Assembly (NCBI GenBank): GCA_000507305.1
Contig: DF239755.1
Location: forward strand, 62,001 to 126,000
DNA: 64,000 nucleotides
Reading direction: 5' to 3'
Source of the DNA: Breviolum minutum Mf 1.05b.01
Lineage: Eukaryota; Sar; Dinophyceae; Suessiales; Symbiodiniaceae
Notes under the pieces: model-generated
Database searches by the model: none
Told to the model about the DNA's origin: nothing
What the model saw: only the letters and a program-made list of their open reading frames with translations
In this document: piece after piece, positions 21,301 through 31,279 of the stretch
Layout: the number at the start of each line of letters is the position of its first letter
Position numbering within the stretch: the stretch's first letter is position 1
Translations under genes and position numbers: made by a program

Positions 21301-21774
21301 TATACCTCACCATGCAACTGTTGGGTTGATTGTGGAGAATCCCAATTCAACTGACATGGAAGGAGCTTTGTGCACGAACACGCCAAGGGCAACAGGTCAA
21401 AATGAGGGCGGGGGAATGAAGGATTTTGAGGCTGGTGTTTTGATGCAACAGATGGTACAAGCAACATCTAAGTGGTGTTGGTTTTGACAGTTTTTGTTTT
21501 TCACTGGTATTCTTCTAGAGGTCATAAAAATATCAAGAAGATATTTGTCAAAGTGGTGCCTTCAACCACTCACAGATTGATGATTCATGTTGAAAACACC
21601 CCTTTGGTATTTGCGGAGCGATTCGGAAGTGATCATGATTTACTTCCTTACCAATTATGCTACAAAGATAGCCAAAGAGTGTCAGCATACTAGAACATGT
21701 CATNGGGCATGCAAAAGAGAAGTCTTGGCCAATGTTTTTTCTTAGTTGACGAAGGTCATTTGTTTGTTCCGTTC

Positions 21775-21915
21775 AAGTTTTGGCGAAAGCTTTGAAGGGT
21801 TTTCGACGGCCTTCTCGGCCTAAAACTGCGGATGTGTTTCCAGTTAGGGTCGAAAACAAAGGGTCCTTTAGGTCTCAGAAGCGGCTTATGAAGGTGAGTT
21901 AGGACCAAAGCATAG
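21775..21915 (+). repeat. Diverged relative of the 45.9-46.1 kb island
   Basis: Shares TGGCGAAAGC, GACGGCCTTC...GGCCTAAA and ATGAAGGTGAGTTAGGACCA with 45950-46115 in the same order. Confidence 0.5.
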
Positions 21916-22171
21916 GTCCTTTGTCAAGGGGCCCAATCCCACATAATTGGAATAATTTCGATCAGCTTTCATAATGCTTAAAAGCTAAACATAGATGGAG
22001 ATGAATAAATTGAATAATGATGATTGTACCTAGATCTTCCAAATTAAATTTTTGCTGTTTCAGAAATTATTGCTTTTTTGGGGAACTTGCATTTTTTTCT
22101 GCCTCCGAGCGTTTTTTGGTTTTGGGACGTTTTGGGGCACTTGGACCTCCCATCACGTGTTGACAAACATT

Positions 22172-22280
22172 TGAAACGGCGTAATTTCCCGTCCAACAAG
22201 CATAATTTCCCGCCCAAAAAGCGTAAAAATAGCAGGCATTCCCTAGCAGCCAAAACCCCAAACATGAAACGGCGTTATTT
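22172..22280. repeat. Short tandem and direct repeats
   Basis: GTAATTTCCCGTCCAACAAG is followed directly by CATAATTTCCCGCCCAAAAA. GAAACGGCGT occurs at both ends (about 22173 and 22266). Confidence 0.6.
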
Positions 22281-22417
22281 TTGGAAAAGAGCAAAAATTA
22301 TCCAGACAGCAAAAAAAAAGTGTTGTTTCAACTTCGAGCGATAATTTCGCACAACGGGAAGTTCCAGGTATGTTTATGTTTGTTTCATTAGATTTGTTTG
22401 ACACTGACTGAAATGAA

Positions 22418-22723
22418 ATGTTAAGAGCATCTCAGTGGAATGATTATACAGTCACTACACTGACTATGAACACAATCTGGAAAGCAGATTGTGAAACGTT
22501 GAAAACGTTCTTTAAAAGAGGCCATCTTACATCAATGGGAAGCAGGCAAAAGTTAGCGCACTTGATGGCAGCATATCTTCCAACTGGTATAGTTTCCCTT
22601 GATTCACACATCTCTTTTGCAACGGTCGTGAAAACAACCCAGAAGTGCAAGGTGCCCGCGCCCGAAGCCCTTGCAGATATGCGGCCAGAATTGGGGCATT
22701 TGATTCAAGATGGAGGAGTCTAA
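22418..22723 (+). CDS. Possible SAP-like segment
   Basis: A 101-codon frame. The middle, CETLKTFFKRGHLTSMGSRQ then KLAHLMAAYLP, resembles a SAP motif (leucine helix, GxxTxGxKxxL, second helix), a small nucleic-acid-binding module. The last part, EALADMRPELGHLI, is helical. No start or splice site is certain and length alone is not significant. In another frame NNPEVQGAR looks HEAT-like for a few residues, which I treat as chance. Confidence 0.33.
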   Translation: MLRASQWNDYTVTTLTMNTIWKADCETLKTFFKRGHLTSMGSRQKLAHLMAAYLPTGIVSLDSHISFATVVKTTQKCKVPAPEALADMRPELGHLIQDGGV

Positions 22724-23089
22724 AATGTTAACGTCAAGTATGATGGGTTCAAGTGGTTGATGGGCTTGAGCGGCTTAGTTCATTGGTTAGGGTTGTGTCA
22801 TTGGTTGGGTATTGGTTGGGTATTGAAGGTGACCCAGCAACCAACAGTTCAATGGCTTCTAATTTGTTTGGGTGGGGGCCGGGAGGAGAAGATGGGTTTT
22901 CCATGAATTTTTGTTTTGCAAGAAGCTGCAAATCTTGGCAGTTTGAAGTTCAATTCTTGTTGATACTGGCTAGCAAAGATGATTCTATTTCTGGTTTGTC
23001 ATTGGCTTAATTAGTAAGATTTGCCTACATCAATCCACATCAAACTCTGCACCCTTCAACGTCAGGACATGCCATTTTGTCTATCCCAG

Positions 23090-23183
23090 TGCTTCGTGCA
23101 ACCTATGCCAAATTTACCACCGCTTTTTGTCGCCTTTGTTGCCAACGTCGCTTGGTTCAACTTGCTGTAATTAACTGGAGCCG
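23090..23183 (+). CDS. Exon candidate
   Basis: Lies between TTTTGTCTATCCCAG and GTAATC. It reads LRATYAKFTTAFCRLCCQRR, then LVQLAVINWS. The next in-frame codon is a stop in the presumed intron. Cysteine- and arginine-rich; not recognised. Confidence 0.3.
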
Positions 23184-23349
23184 GTAATCCAGAGATCCTG
23201 TTTCCTGGTGAGTAGAGTATGAAGTTGCGTTGACCAAATAGCATTACTATAAAAATGATATGTTGAAATATGATATGAATACCATGACTGATAACTTACC
23301 CCATCAACTTAATTCGCAACAGTGATTTTTGTTCTCTTCCGGGGATAAG

Positions 23350-23492
23350 TGGCATGTTGTGGCATGTGGCTCTACAAAGGACCACAGGTGTTGAAATCAT
23401 GGCGAGGACTTCTGCGGGTTGGACAATTGTAGCCTTTGCTGAACAGGGTCAGGGTATGACATTCTCAAACAAAAAGGGGAGCAGTTTGAATT
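23350..23492 (+). CDS. Exon candidate
   Basis: Precedes a consensus GTAAGT at 23493. It reads MLWHVALQRTTGVEIMARTS, then AGWTIVAFAEQGQG. Possible acceptors are at 23322 and 23349. No family recognised. Confidence 0.3.
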
Positions 23493-23939
23493 GTAAGTTG
23501 TGTTTTCTTTCAGGGGTTATTTGATGTGATACAGGCGTATATATATGTAATTATATGTTAAATATACTTATTTAGATGATGCATATAGATACATGTGTTT
23601 TTTTGGTTGCTCCTTTCCTAGCTATGTGTTGGGAGTTGCGCAATTGACTTTCCACGCCAAACCCACATGAGTAAAGGGAGCACAAGAAGGGACAATTGCC
23701 AGATTCAGACCCCAATGAATCATGTACCGTAACATGAACTTATTTTAGATGACACCAGAACATCCCTTCAGTCTTCAGATAAGATGAACACACTTTTGGT
23801 TTGACACAAGTCCATCAACAAAACACGCCAATAAACAACACATATTTGGTTTCCACCAATTGTATTGCTTGGTTCTTGATATATAATTTGCTTTTCCCCA
23901 TGCTCATCATATCATCACTACTTGTTCAACGCCTATAAG

Positions 23940-24006
23940 GCCTGGAAGTGGAGAAACCAAGTGCAGACATGAGAATCATGGCAGCAAAAGAAAGTTGCCC
24001 ACAGTG
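23940..24006 (+). CDS. Small exon candidate
   Basis: Lies between AACGCCTATAAG and GTAGGT. It reads LEVEKPSADMRIMAAKESCP. The polypyrimidine tract is weak. Confidence 0.22.
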
Positions 24007-24060
24007 GTAGGTGGTGTTGACTAAGACTAGGTGAGTGGTTCTATAAAGAATTTCTTATGT

Positions 24061-24123
24061 TCACCCCGAAAATTGGGGAAAGGATCCAATTTGACGAGCA
24101 GGTTGAAAGCACTATATAACTAG
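24061..24123 (+). repeat. Dispersed repeat family 3, partial copy 3
   Basis: Shares GGATCCAATTTGAC and a following ATATAACTAG with the other copies; the 5' half is absent or diverged. Confidence 0.4.
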
Positions 24124-24473
24124 AAAATATATTTTGATGATTTGCTTTCATCATCTTAAGGTTGTTTCTGGAAAATAATTCCAAAGGATATTATAGGACA
24201 TGAGGTGTTCTGTTTCATCTGAACCTATGAAAACTTTAGATCAATTTACAGGACTGTCAATAGGTATGGGGATGGGATCCGGAGGGGAAAGTGCAAACCA
24301 CTGAGAAGCACCCAAGCAATAGAGATTTATATGTAATGAGTACCATTTGAGCTAGAATATTCCGAAGAAATCCAACGTGGAAGGGTTATAGTATCCTTCC
24401 GAAACAATGAGATTTGACATACTATCCAGGCAGCCATACATGAGTTGTGGCCACATCTTTCAACAGCTTTGAG

Positions 24474-24623
24474 GCCTGGGTGCTTGTCTTCGTCAATTCT
24501 GCTTGGCTCGGCAACGTGAGTTGCAATGTGTGCTACGAGATCTTCGAGAGAAAGGCGATTCGATTCGCTGCGAGGTTTGTTTTTTGAATAACAAAATGTG
24601 GAGTACTGTACCTATAGGAGAGT
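24474..24623 (+). CDS. Exon candidate, basic helix
   Basis: Follows CAACAGCTTTGAG and precedes GTAAGT at 24624; an inner GTGAGT at 24516 is an alternative donor. It reads RQFCLARQRELQCVLRDLRE, then KGDSIRCE: arginine-rich, coiled-coil-like. CpG-rich. Confidence 0.32.
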
Positions 24624-24868
24624 GTAAGTATATTACCTTTTTATTATAAATGCAAACATGTAGATTTAACAAGATATACTGTTTATATACGATTCGCAAT
24701 GACTGTTGGTTTCATGACACTCATTTGCCTGACATGTGTTTGACCGATCCTGCTTTGGTTGGGTTGGTGTTTTGCTTAGTGTGTCACTATTTACAGCAAG
24801 ATGCCAAACGATCCGAAATCTCTTTTCTACGTTGATTGGTCTGTGAAACATCACGTATATAACATATT

Positions 24869-24890
24869 ACAACAACAACAACAACAACAA
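24869..24890. repeat. (CAA)n microsatellite
   Basis: Seven CAA units. Confidence 0.95.
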
Positions 24891-25585
24891 GAAGAACAGA
24901 AACAACGACCTCAAACCAATCTTCAGCATTTTTCACCCATCATCCCACATTTGTTAAGTTGCTTACTTTTCCTTGAGGTACTGAGGTGCTCTGTTGTCAG
25001 GTGTGGAGGGAAATATCTCTGGGGAGATTTTGGACGGGTTGTTGGGATCATAAGTGGTTGTTGTAGGTGAAGAAAACATGCATAGCCCACTAATAGATCT
25101 GAAAAAATAGATTCAGAAACGATTCAGATAGGAATTGATTGGTTAAGATGATTGAGATTTCTGATAAACTATAGTGACCTAGGTCTCACATGCTTTTGGT
25201 ACAGCAACTTGTGGTTGATTGAGGAGTGCTAACCCTGATTGGATTGTTTCGAGAAGTGAATGATGCAGCTGCGTACCCAGTGTTGAGTGACATATGCAAA
25301 TAGATGTCATCTCTTTGGTTCATGGGAAATGAAGCCAACATCCCCTGAGGGAATAAGGCCTTGAGGATTGATTCTTCATTATTTTTGTTGAGGCCGCCTA
25401 GGAAGGCCTTATGTCTTTGCTTATTTTGCGTGAGGGGTACTTCTATAGTATAGATGTTATCTCATTCTTTTATTCATGCATGGCCCCCCAGGGGTCATAA
25501 TACGTTTTCTATTTTCATATGAGAAAATGTTTGATCTTACTTCTAAAAAACAGGAGGCATAACAAGATTGAATTTGTCACCATGA

Positions 25586-25951
25586 CCATATCACCATCAC
25601 CTCGAATCACCAAAAAATCCTGATCTTTCACCAAATGAATTTCCGAAAACAAAAAAACAAACTAACGCCAGCAACAACGAGGAACAACCTCCAATAACGT
25701 CGTTTCGGTATCGCCGTGATTTCTCGCCGGTGCCGCCAAGACTCGAGGCGATTCGTTTGGACTTCTTTCAGGCAGAGGCCTTCTTGATGCGTGCCAAGGT
25801 ACGATCAAGGCAAAAAGCCCAAGAGGATTTGAAGGCGCCACAAGTGCCACCGAAAAGTGGTTCCATGGGTTTTCCTTTAAAAGGAAAGGGAGATGTAAAA
25901 TTTCCAGATGGGTGTTTTTTTTGGAGATTGTGGGTTGTGGGTAATTCTTAG
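25586..25951 (+). CDS. Coding segment, proline/charged then helical
   Basis: A frame open for 121 codons with marked CpG enrichment over 25680-25860. It reads NNEEQPPITSFRYRRDFSPV, PPRLEAIRLDFFQAEAFLMR, then KAQEDLKAPQVPPKSGSM. The real exon probably starts near CTAACGCCAG (25672) and ends at GTACGA (25800) or later; it then runs into a non-coding-looking tail. It looks like a disordered linker followed by a helix. No family recognised. The 98-codon antisense frame here is likely a shadow. Confidence 0.42.
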   Translation, partial: PYHHHLESPKNPDLSPNEFPKTKKQTNASNNEEQPPITSFRYRRDFSPVPPRLEAIRLDFFQAEAFLMRAKVRSRQKAQEDLKAPQVPPKSGSMGFPLKGKGDVKFPDGCFFWRLWVVGNS

Positions 25952-26149
25952 ATGTCAATTGAAAAGTGTAGATATTGTTGACAGAATTTGGAAGTCTCAG
26001 CTATTTTTATTTTTATATACTTTACTGTACTATATATACTTCGAATTGTTCATAATCAGAGATCGATAGTCTAAGTTATCATTGAATTTATTGACTAGGA
26101 AGGTACTGGGTAGTAATTAGATTAATTAGATGTCAACTCTACAAATTGA

Positions 26150-26320
26150 TTCGGATACACAGTGAGAATCCGTTCAGGCTTGGCCGGGATTTCCCCCGGT
26201 TTGATGCGGGGTCAGCCCGTGCTGCAGGTTTATTTGGTATGGTCTGCGAGAACAGGATTTAGCGCCTCGAAACATGCCTTAGCATACTGGAGGCAAGGCA
26301 GGGATGGGCAGATGGTTTGA
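26150..26320 (+). CDS. Coding candidate in a GC-rich block
   Basis: 26170-26310 is clearly GC-richer than its flanks. One frame is open for 56 codons (VRIRSGLAGISPGLMRGQPV, then GFSASKHALAYWRQGRDGQ). Another contains a HEAT-like FDAGSARAAGLFGMVCEN before a stop. GCTGCAG at 26221-26227 could be an acceptor. The frame is undecided. Confidence 0.3.
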   Translation, partial: FGYTVRIRSGLAGISPGLMRGQPVLQVYLVWSARTGFSASKHALAYWRQGRDGQMV

Positions 26321-26329
26321 GATAGATAC

Positions 26330-27980
26330 AGCCAGCACCAGGGACGATGGTTTAGTTGAAATTATTTTAGTGTAAGGAAACCTTGAAATGAAGTTTTGGA
26401 ATGCTTCACAAAATTAGATTTGGGGGTGTTAATGAACATATACTGTTTTATTTATTATTGCAAGTCCAGATACCAACCACTGCAGGTTTTTGATGTCCAC
26501 CAGCAGTGGCGTTTTTATTGAGGAAGCCTAGTTCAGGATGTTTGAGGTGGTGGGATACTGTTGTTTGTTTGGGTCATATGTGAATTTTCACGAACCTCCA
26601 GCCTGAGTTTGCAGCTTGGTTGCATCTTGTTAGCTGACACCACACTGGAAACGTAGCTTGGTTGCGGGTTATATAGGTGATATGTGATTTTTGGTGATGA
26701 TTTTCACGGGAAATGTCTATTTGTTCATAGTTTCAACTGACACCAGTCAAGAAAAACTAAGAGCGACTGGGGGTTCGTTTCTTTGGGGATGTCATTTTTG
26801 CTTTTGGGGATGTAGAAGTTTTGTCGAAGTCAGCAGTTTGGATAGGTAAGATGCTCCGGGTTGGTACCAAAACGGTTCACTGGAAATCCGACTGCTCAGT
26901 CATCAAACAATAGAGTCAAGAGTGGCAACAAAATTCCGAAAATTCCAAGCATGAAACATGATTGATGTTCCTTACACATGTTGGAATGTCACACTGGTTT
27001 TTGTTTCGAAGCTGAAACAATCAGATTGAAATACTTGCATCACTTCAAGGATTGTTTGAATATACACCAGTTAAATAATTACAAATAGCATTTTATGTCA
27101 CCAAACATCCACTTAAACAGCAAAATGACGCGTTCAAAAAGATTTCTGAATGCACCCCCCCCAATCCCTGCATATTTCGCAAACAAACATGAGTTTCTGG
27201 CCGAAGCTTTGCCTTAGTTTGGCGTTTTTCATTGATCCAACGATAGGTTGGCGGAATGTTTCGTTGAAGAGTTGGAATTTCGCAGTGCGTAACTTGGCAC
27301 CTTTAACAATCGACAAGAGGTTCGGCTTCGGATGGGATGCAGAGGTCCTTTGTAGAAGATCTATCACTGCGACCTATATATAAATTATATGATACATACT
27401 TTGTCAATAGTTGTTTTTGAAGTTTGGGAATTTTCAGGTAATTTTATTGGATGAATCAGAAGTTTTGTTTGTTGTTCATTAAATTGATCAAACCGTTTGG
27501 TAATTTGGAAAGCAACTCTTGGGTGTTTTTTGGTTTTGGGGATGTATGGTTTTGTTGGGAAGCTAAAAGATCCGAGACTCCACAAATCCACAAACATCGG
27601 GCAATTAGTACCATCCTCCCAAAGGGAAACTTTCAAAAAATCCAAAGTGCTTTTGGCTTTGGCAAATTTTTGGCTGAAGAATCTAATGTTGATATTGGGA
27701 GGATGATAGGATGACTTGTCAAAACAGGTTTCCATGTTGAGTATGGGATCAAATAATTTCCGGTCATAAAACAGGAAGTTCGGTACACCGATTCGGTGTT
27801 TCACCCAATAAAGATACGTCTTCACGTTGAATTGTGTCGGGAACGAAAACAGACATTACGAAGGGATTATGGCGTAAATGACGACATGTAGTTGCTGTAA
27901 CAGTTCTAAGACTTGTCTGAGAAAACCGCCATGGTTCATTGAAGCAACATAATTTTCCCCACATATTTGCTAGCTTCGTT
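26330..27980. other. No supported gene
   Basis: Overlapping open frames on both strands at 27134-27383 and 27385-27825 (antisense 146 codons, the longest antisense but one), none with a motif. 26330-27100 is stop-dense. Confidence 0.35.
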
Positions 27981-27988
27981 GCTCTCAA

Positions 27989-28074
27989 TACTCCTGGGAA
28001 CTAACTAACATATCCCTTCCCAGCTCGCACTATTGAAGATTTTACTTTTCCCAAGGCGGTTACTTGCCTGGAGG
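27989..28074. repeat. Dispersed repeat family 1, copy 2
   Basis: Begins ACTCCTGGGAACTAAC, contains TATTGAAGATTTTACTTTTC and ends CCTGGAGG. Same order as 5765-5868 and 33190-33262. Confidence 0.6.
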
Positions 28075-29805
28075 GTAATTCATTAGATTGAGACATTGAG
28101 ACCTTTGAGGTCCATCTCTTTGTGTAAAAACGTCAAGTTAGAAGGTGTGCTTCCAAACAGTCCCTGAATCTAATATTGCCCGTGGAAGATGTCATCTCAA
28201 AACTCAATTTTCCAACAAACTAGATTTGCCAAGGGGCCATGCAACCCCACATCATCAGAAGCAACTTAAATGAGTGAAAATATATAGGGTAACAGCAAAA
28301 TACCCTAGTGGGCGATGCTTCAGAAACCATTCAAAGCCGATGGGCTGAAAGCCATTTCTCCAAGAGAAAGATGTTGCAAAAGACAAGAAGTTTAAATGAC
28401 ATGATTTAGATGTCCCACTCTTAGAGATCACCTCCAAAAACACACAAATACCAACCAACCAAAACAAACCATTCGTTGCGTGTTCTTGAGATGTTGTTTG
28501 TATCTAAGGACGCAAGGAGCTTTGTTAGAAGATCGATCTTTCCACTCCTTAGTGCAACATGCCGAGGTGGTTGGACCGGAACATTGCATGTATATAATAA
28601 TATAAATCCTGATTCTGCATGCAAATTATTTCTCGACGGTTGCCAGTCTTCGGCAGAGAACCTTCAGGAATTAGAGTTGGCACGTGAGATATTGCGATTT
28701 ACGACATATTTCATATCGGAATTCCTTTGTTCATGCAACCATCAGTGGATGTCAAATATATAATGAGTTGGGCCTCAGACAATCGTTAAGTACATTAAGT
28801 CACACTCCACAAAAATTATTAAAAAAACAATCAACTGACAGTTTCAGTTCACATATAAATGTTATTTTTTAATCAGGTAATTTACTGGAGAAAAATGGTG
28901 GTTCTTTGCTTAAACAAGGCATAAAGCAATCCCTTTTGTGAAATCAAATCTCGTTGATTTTGCCAACAAACCGCTCGTAGATCAGCCTGAACCTGGCAAT
29001 TCGATATGATGCCGGAAGGACCAATGGGGTTTTCAAGAGGTTTTCTGAGAATCAAATGAAACGCGTGGGGTTTGGAAAATCAATCAAGAAATCTTGGTGC
29101 CAGTTAAAAAGGTCATTGAGCCATGAGCACATCAACATATCTTGGTAGATAATGCATATAGAGGATCCATCATAAATTTTCAAATTATAGACTTTCCTGC
29201 TGTAGGGTGAAATGATGAGAATGGCTTGTGTTGTTTCGGAGAATCCTGTAGTGGAAAATGTATTTCAGCATTGGACATGGAACCCATGTAGACTGCTATG
29301 GGCATAGGCAAAGAAAGCTCAACAGTCACCACAGGTACTCGACGTGTCACAGAAGAATGTCATCACGACTTGGCAAATCCTTTTACAAGAAACAGGTGTT
29401 TGCAAGATGCAGATAATGGAGCATATCATCACATGCGGTTTCTTTTTTCCGTTTATATATATGAGGTTCATCTAATATACGTGGTTCTATCCTTCCAGAA
29501 TCTTTGCTTGAAGGAAGCCTTTCTCATGTACCCCTTTTCCCTTTCCCATCAAAAGACAAGCAGAAGACCCACATTTGCTTCCTGAAGGAGTCAGTTGGGT
29601 AGCAGTGCTTCATCTCAACATTTGCTTCAACGTTTGGAGGTGGAAAACGTGACCAAAAACTGGTTGCAACCTCATGGTTTTGGGGGCCCGGCAAAAGATG
29701 AAGGGGTGAGGTGTCTTAGGTTCCAATTTAGTAACTCAAATGAATCACATGAACAAATGATTTTTCTAGTGATTTCAATTATTTTATTCACATTTCCCAT
29801 TTCAG

Positions 29806-29991
29806 GGAAACATGTCTAATATTTGCCCTTATTGCGAATTTGTTTCCACTCCATTGACACAGAATGGTACGTGTTTTGATGCTCCCTCTGTGGAAAGCCT
29901 GCAAGCCTTGGCAGGCAAACGACTGAGGGGGTTTAGCTTTCACCATACACTTTGTGTTTTGACTAGCACTGCAGCTGAACAAAAGAATTGA
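29806..29991 (+). CDS. Exon candidate with CxxC motif
   Basis: A good acceptor (CACATTTCCCATTTCAG) precedes it. The frame reads MSNICPYCEFVSTPLTQNGT, then CFDAPSVESLQALAGKRLRG, and ends at TGA. ICPYCEF with a following Cys suggests a small metal-binding knuckle, though too few ligands are seen to name a zinc-finger class. It could be a terminal exon. Confidence 0.35.
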   Translation, partial: GNMSNICPYCEFVSTPLTQNGTCFDAPSVESLQALAGKRLRGFSFHHTLCVLTSTAAEQKN

Positions 29992-30141
29992 TACATATTG
30001 AATAAAACCTATCCAATTAGGAAGATAACATTTGATGATTAAAATTTAATCATATATGTTGAATGTTTGGAATATTCTTTGTGCTTTCATTCCCAGTCCC
30101 AATTCTGGTTTCACCAACTTCTTCTCTATCTTTCATTGCAG

Positions 30142-30216
30142 ACCTTGCGTTCAGCACGACGAACGGCTGTGGAGTACCTTGGTTTCGAGGTCACCACCAT
30201 GAAGGGGTGGTTTACA
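30142..30216 (+). CDS. Exon candidate, paired with 30329-30430
   Basis: Lies between ATCTTTCATTGCAG and GTGAGA. One frame reads SARRTAVEYLGFEVTTMKG (HEAT-like). The frame that joins in phase to 30329-30430 reads LAFSTTNGCGVPWFRGHHHE. The two readings compete. Confidence 0.35.
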
Positions 30217-30328
30217 GTGAGATGAACGGTTGCAAATCCCGCATCATGACAAGAGTATGCAAAAGATTGCGAAAATAGTTAATTGTTTGGTTTTGCGGTG
30301 AACATTTCCGTTTTTGTTTACCTTACAG

Positions 30329-30430
30329 GGGAGAAGCAGCGTCATCCTGAGCATGCCACTTTTACTGTAAAAACACGGCCACGTGCTGAGCTCATCCATC
30401 AGCGGATAGCATGGAAGAATTCACCATTTA
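30329..30430 (+). CDS. Exon candidate, paired with 30142-30216
   Basis: Lies between GTTTACCTTACAG and a consensus GTGAGT donor. It reads EKQRHPEHATFTVKTRPRAE, then LIHQRIAWKNSPF. The 112-base interval upstream has both GTGAGA and TTACAG ends, and the junction codon (A|GG) keeps one frame open across it. Basic; family unknown. Confidence 0.38.
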
Positions 30431-30479
30431 GTGAGTATAAGTACAAGAAATGCCTTGTTACAAGAATTATAATGGTGGT

Positions 30480-31170
30480 TTGGTCTTGATTTTGTTTCTG
30501 AAATTTGTTTTAGTTCCTTATTGCTTGGGGGGGTGTCATTGGGCATTGGAAGGGTGTATTTCTTGCATTAGACTTCAGCCACTGACATGTCTCAATCCAA
30601 AGGTTCCTGGATGCTCCGTTGATGGGAGGCACCTTGGCTCACATACAAACTTCTGTGTGGTTGAAGAACTTGGTTAATAGTTACTAATGTATAGATTTTT
30701 TTAAAACAAATCTATGTTACTGTTATGTCACGTGACATTACCATGCAAATGATCTATTTATTTGTTTATGTTTTGTATAGGTTGCATATGCCATACAGCC
30801 TCAACTCTACAATTTGATTCATATAATCACGATGTATTTCTCAACAAAGACATTCCAAGAGCTTGTCCAAGAATAGGACTTCAACGACCAGTTTTCGACA
30901 AACTTGAGATTGTTCGATTTCTTCAGCTGCCGTGTGATGGTGATTCTGCGGTTCTGAGGATGTCAGTCGACATAACATAGAACCACACTCGAAAGCATCA
31001 CCCTTGGTCAAATCCCAGCTGTGTACCTATATATACATATATGTTAGTTTTCTTGTTGTTTGTTTATTTATGTTTGTTTATTGTGTATCTGTTGATTATG
31101 TTGCTTAACTACTTCACTTCATAGCCAGTGTTGTCTTGATTGCACTGCAATCGAGTTTCTGTATGTCTTC
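30480..31170. other. No supported gene
   Basis: A + frame at 30762-30980 ends PVFDKLEIVRFLQLPCDGDS... but has no motif. The remainder is T-rich or TA-rich. Confidence 0.35.
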
Positions 31171-31177
31171 AGTCAGT

Positions 31178-31271
31178 CCCATAGGATCCGCGCATGGTTT
31201 ATTGACCTGCATTTTGTTGATCTTTATGGTCAATGTAGGTATGTGAATATACCATGCACGGATCCTATTGG
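31178..31271. repeat. Foldback repeat, about 94 bp
   Basis: CCCATAGGATCCGCGCATGGT (31178-31198) pairs with the reverse complement of 31251-31271 with three mismatches. Inner stretches (GACCTGCATT and AATGTAGGT) also pair partly. Confidence 0.7.
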
Positions 31272-31279
31272 AGTTTTAA

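Noticed and set aside
22640-22700. HEAT repeat with a frameshift (NNPEVQGAR, then EALADMRPELG)
   Set aside because: It needs a frame change in the middle; the uninterrupted SAP-like frame explains the sequence more simply.
27385-27825. Antisense ORF of 146 codons
   Set aside because: No motif, and overlapping + frames are equally open. At this base composition frames of this length are expected once or twice by chance.
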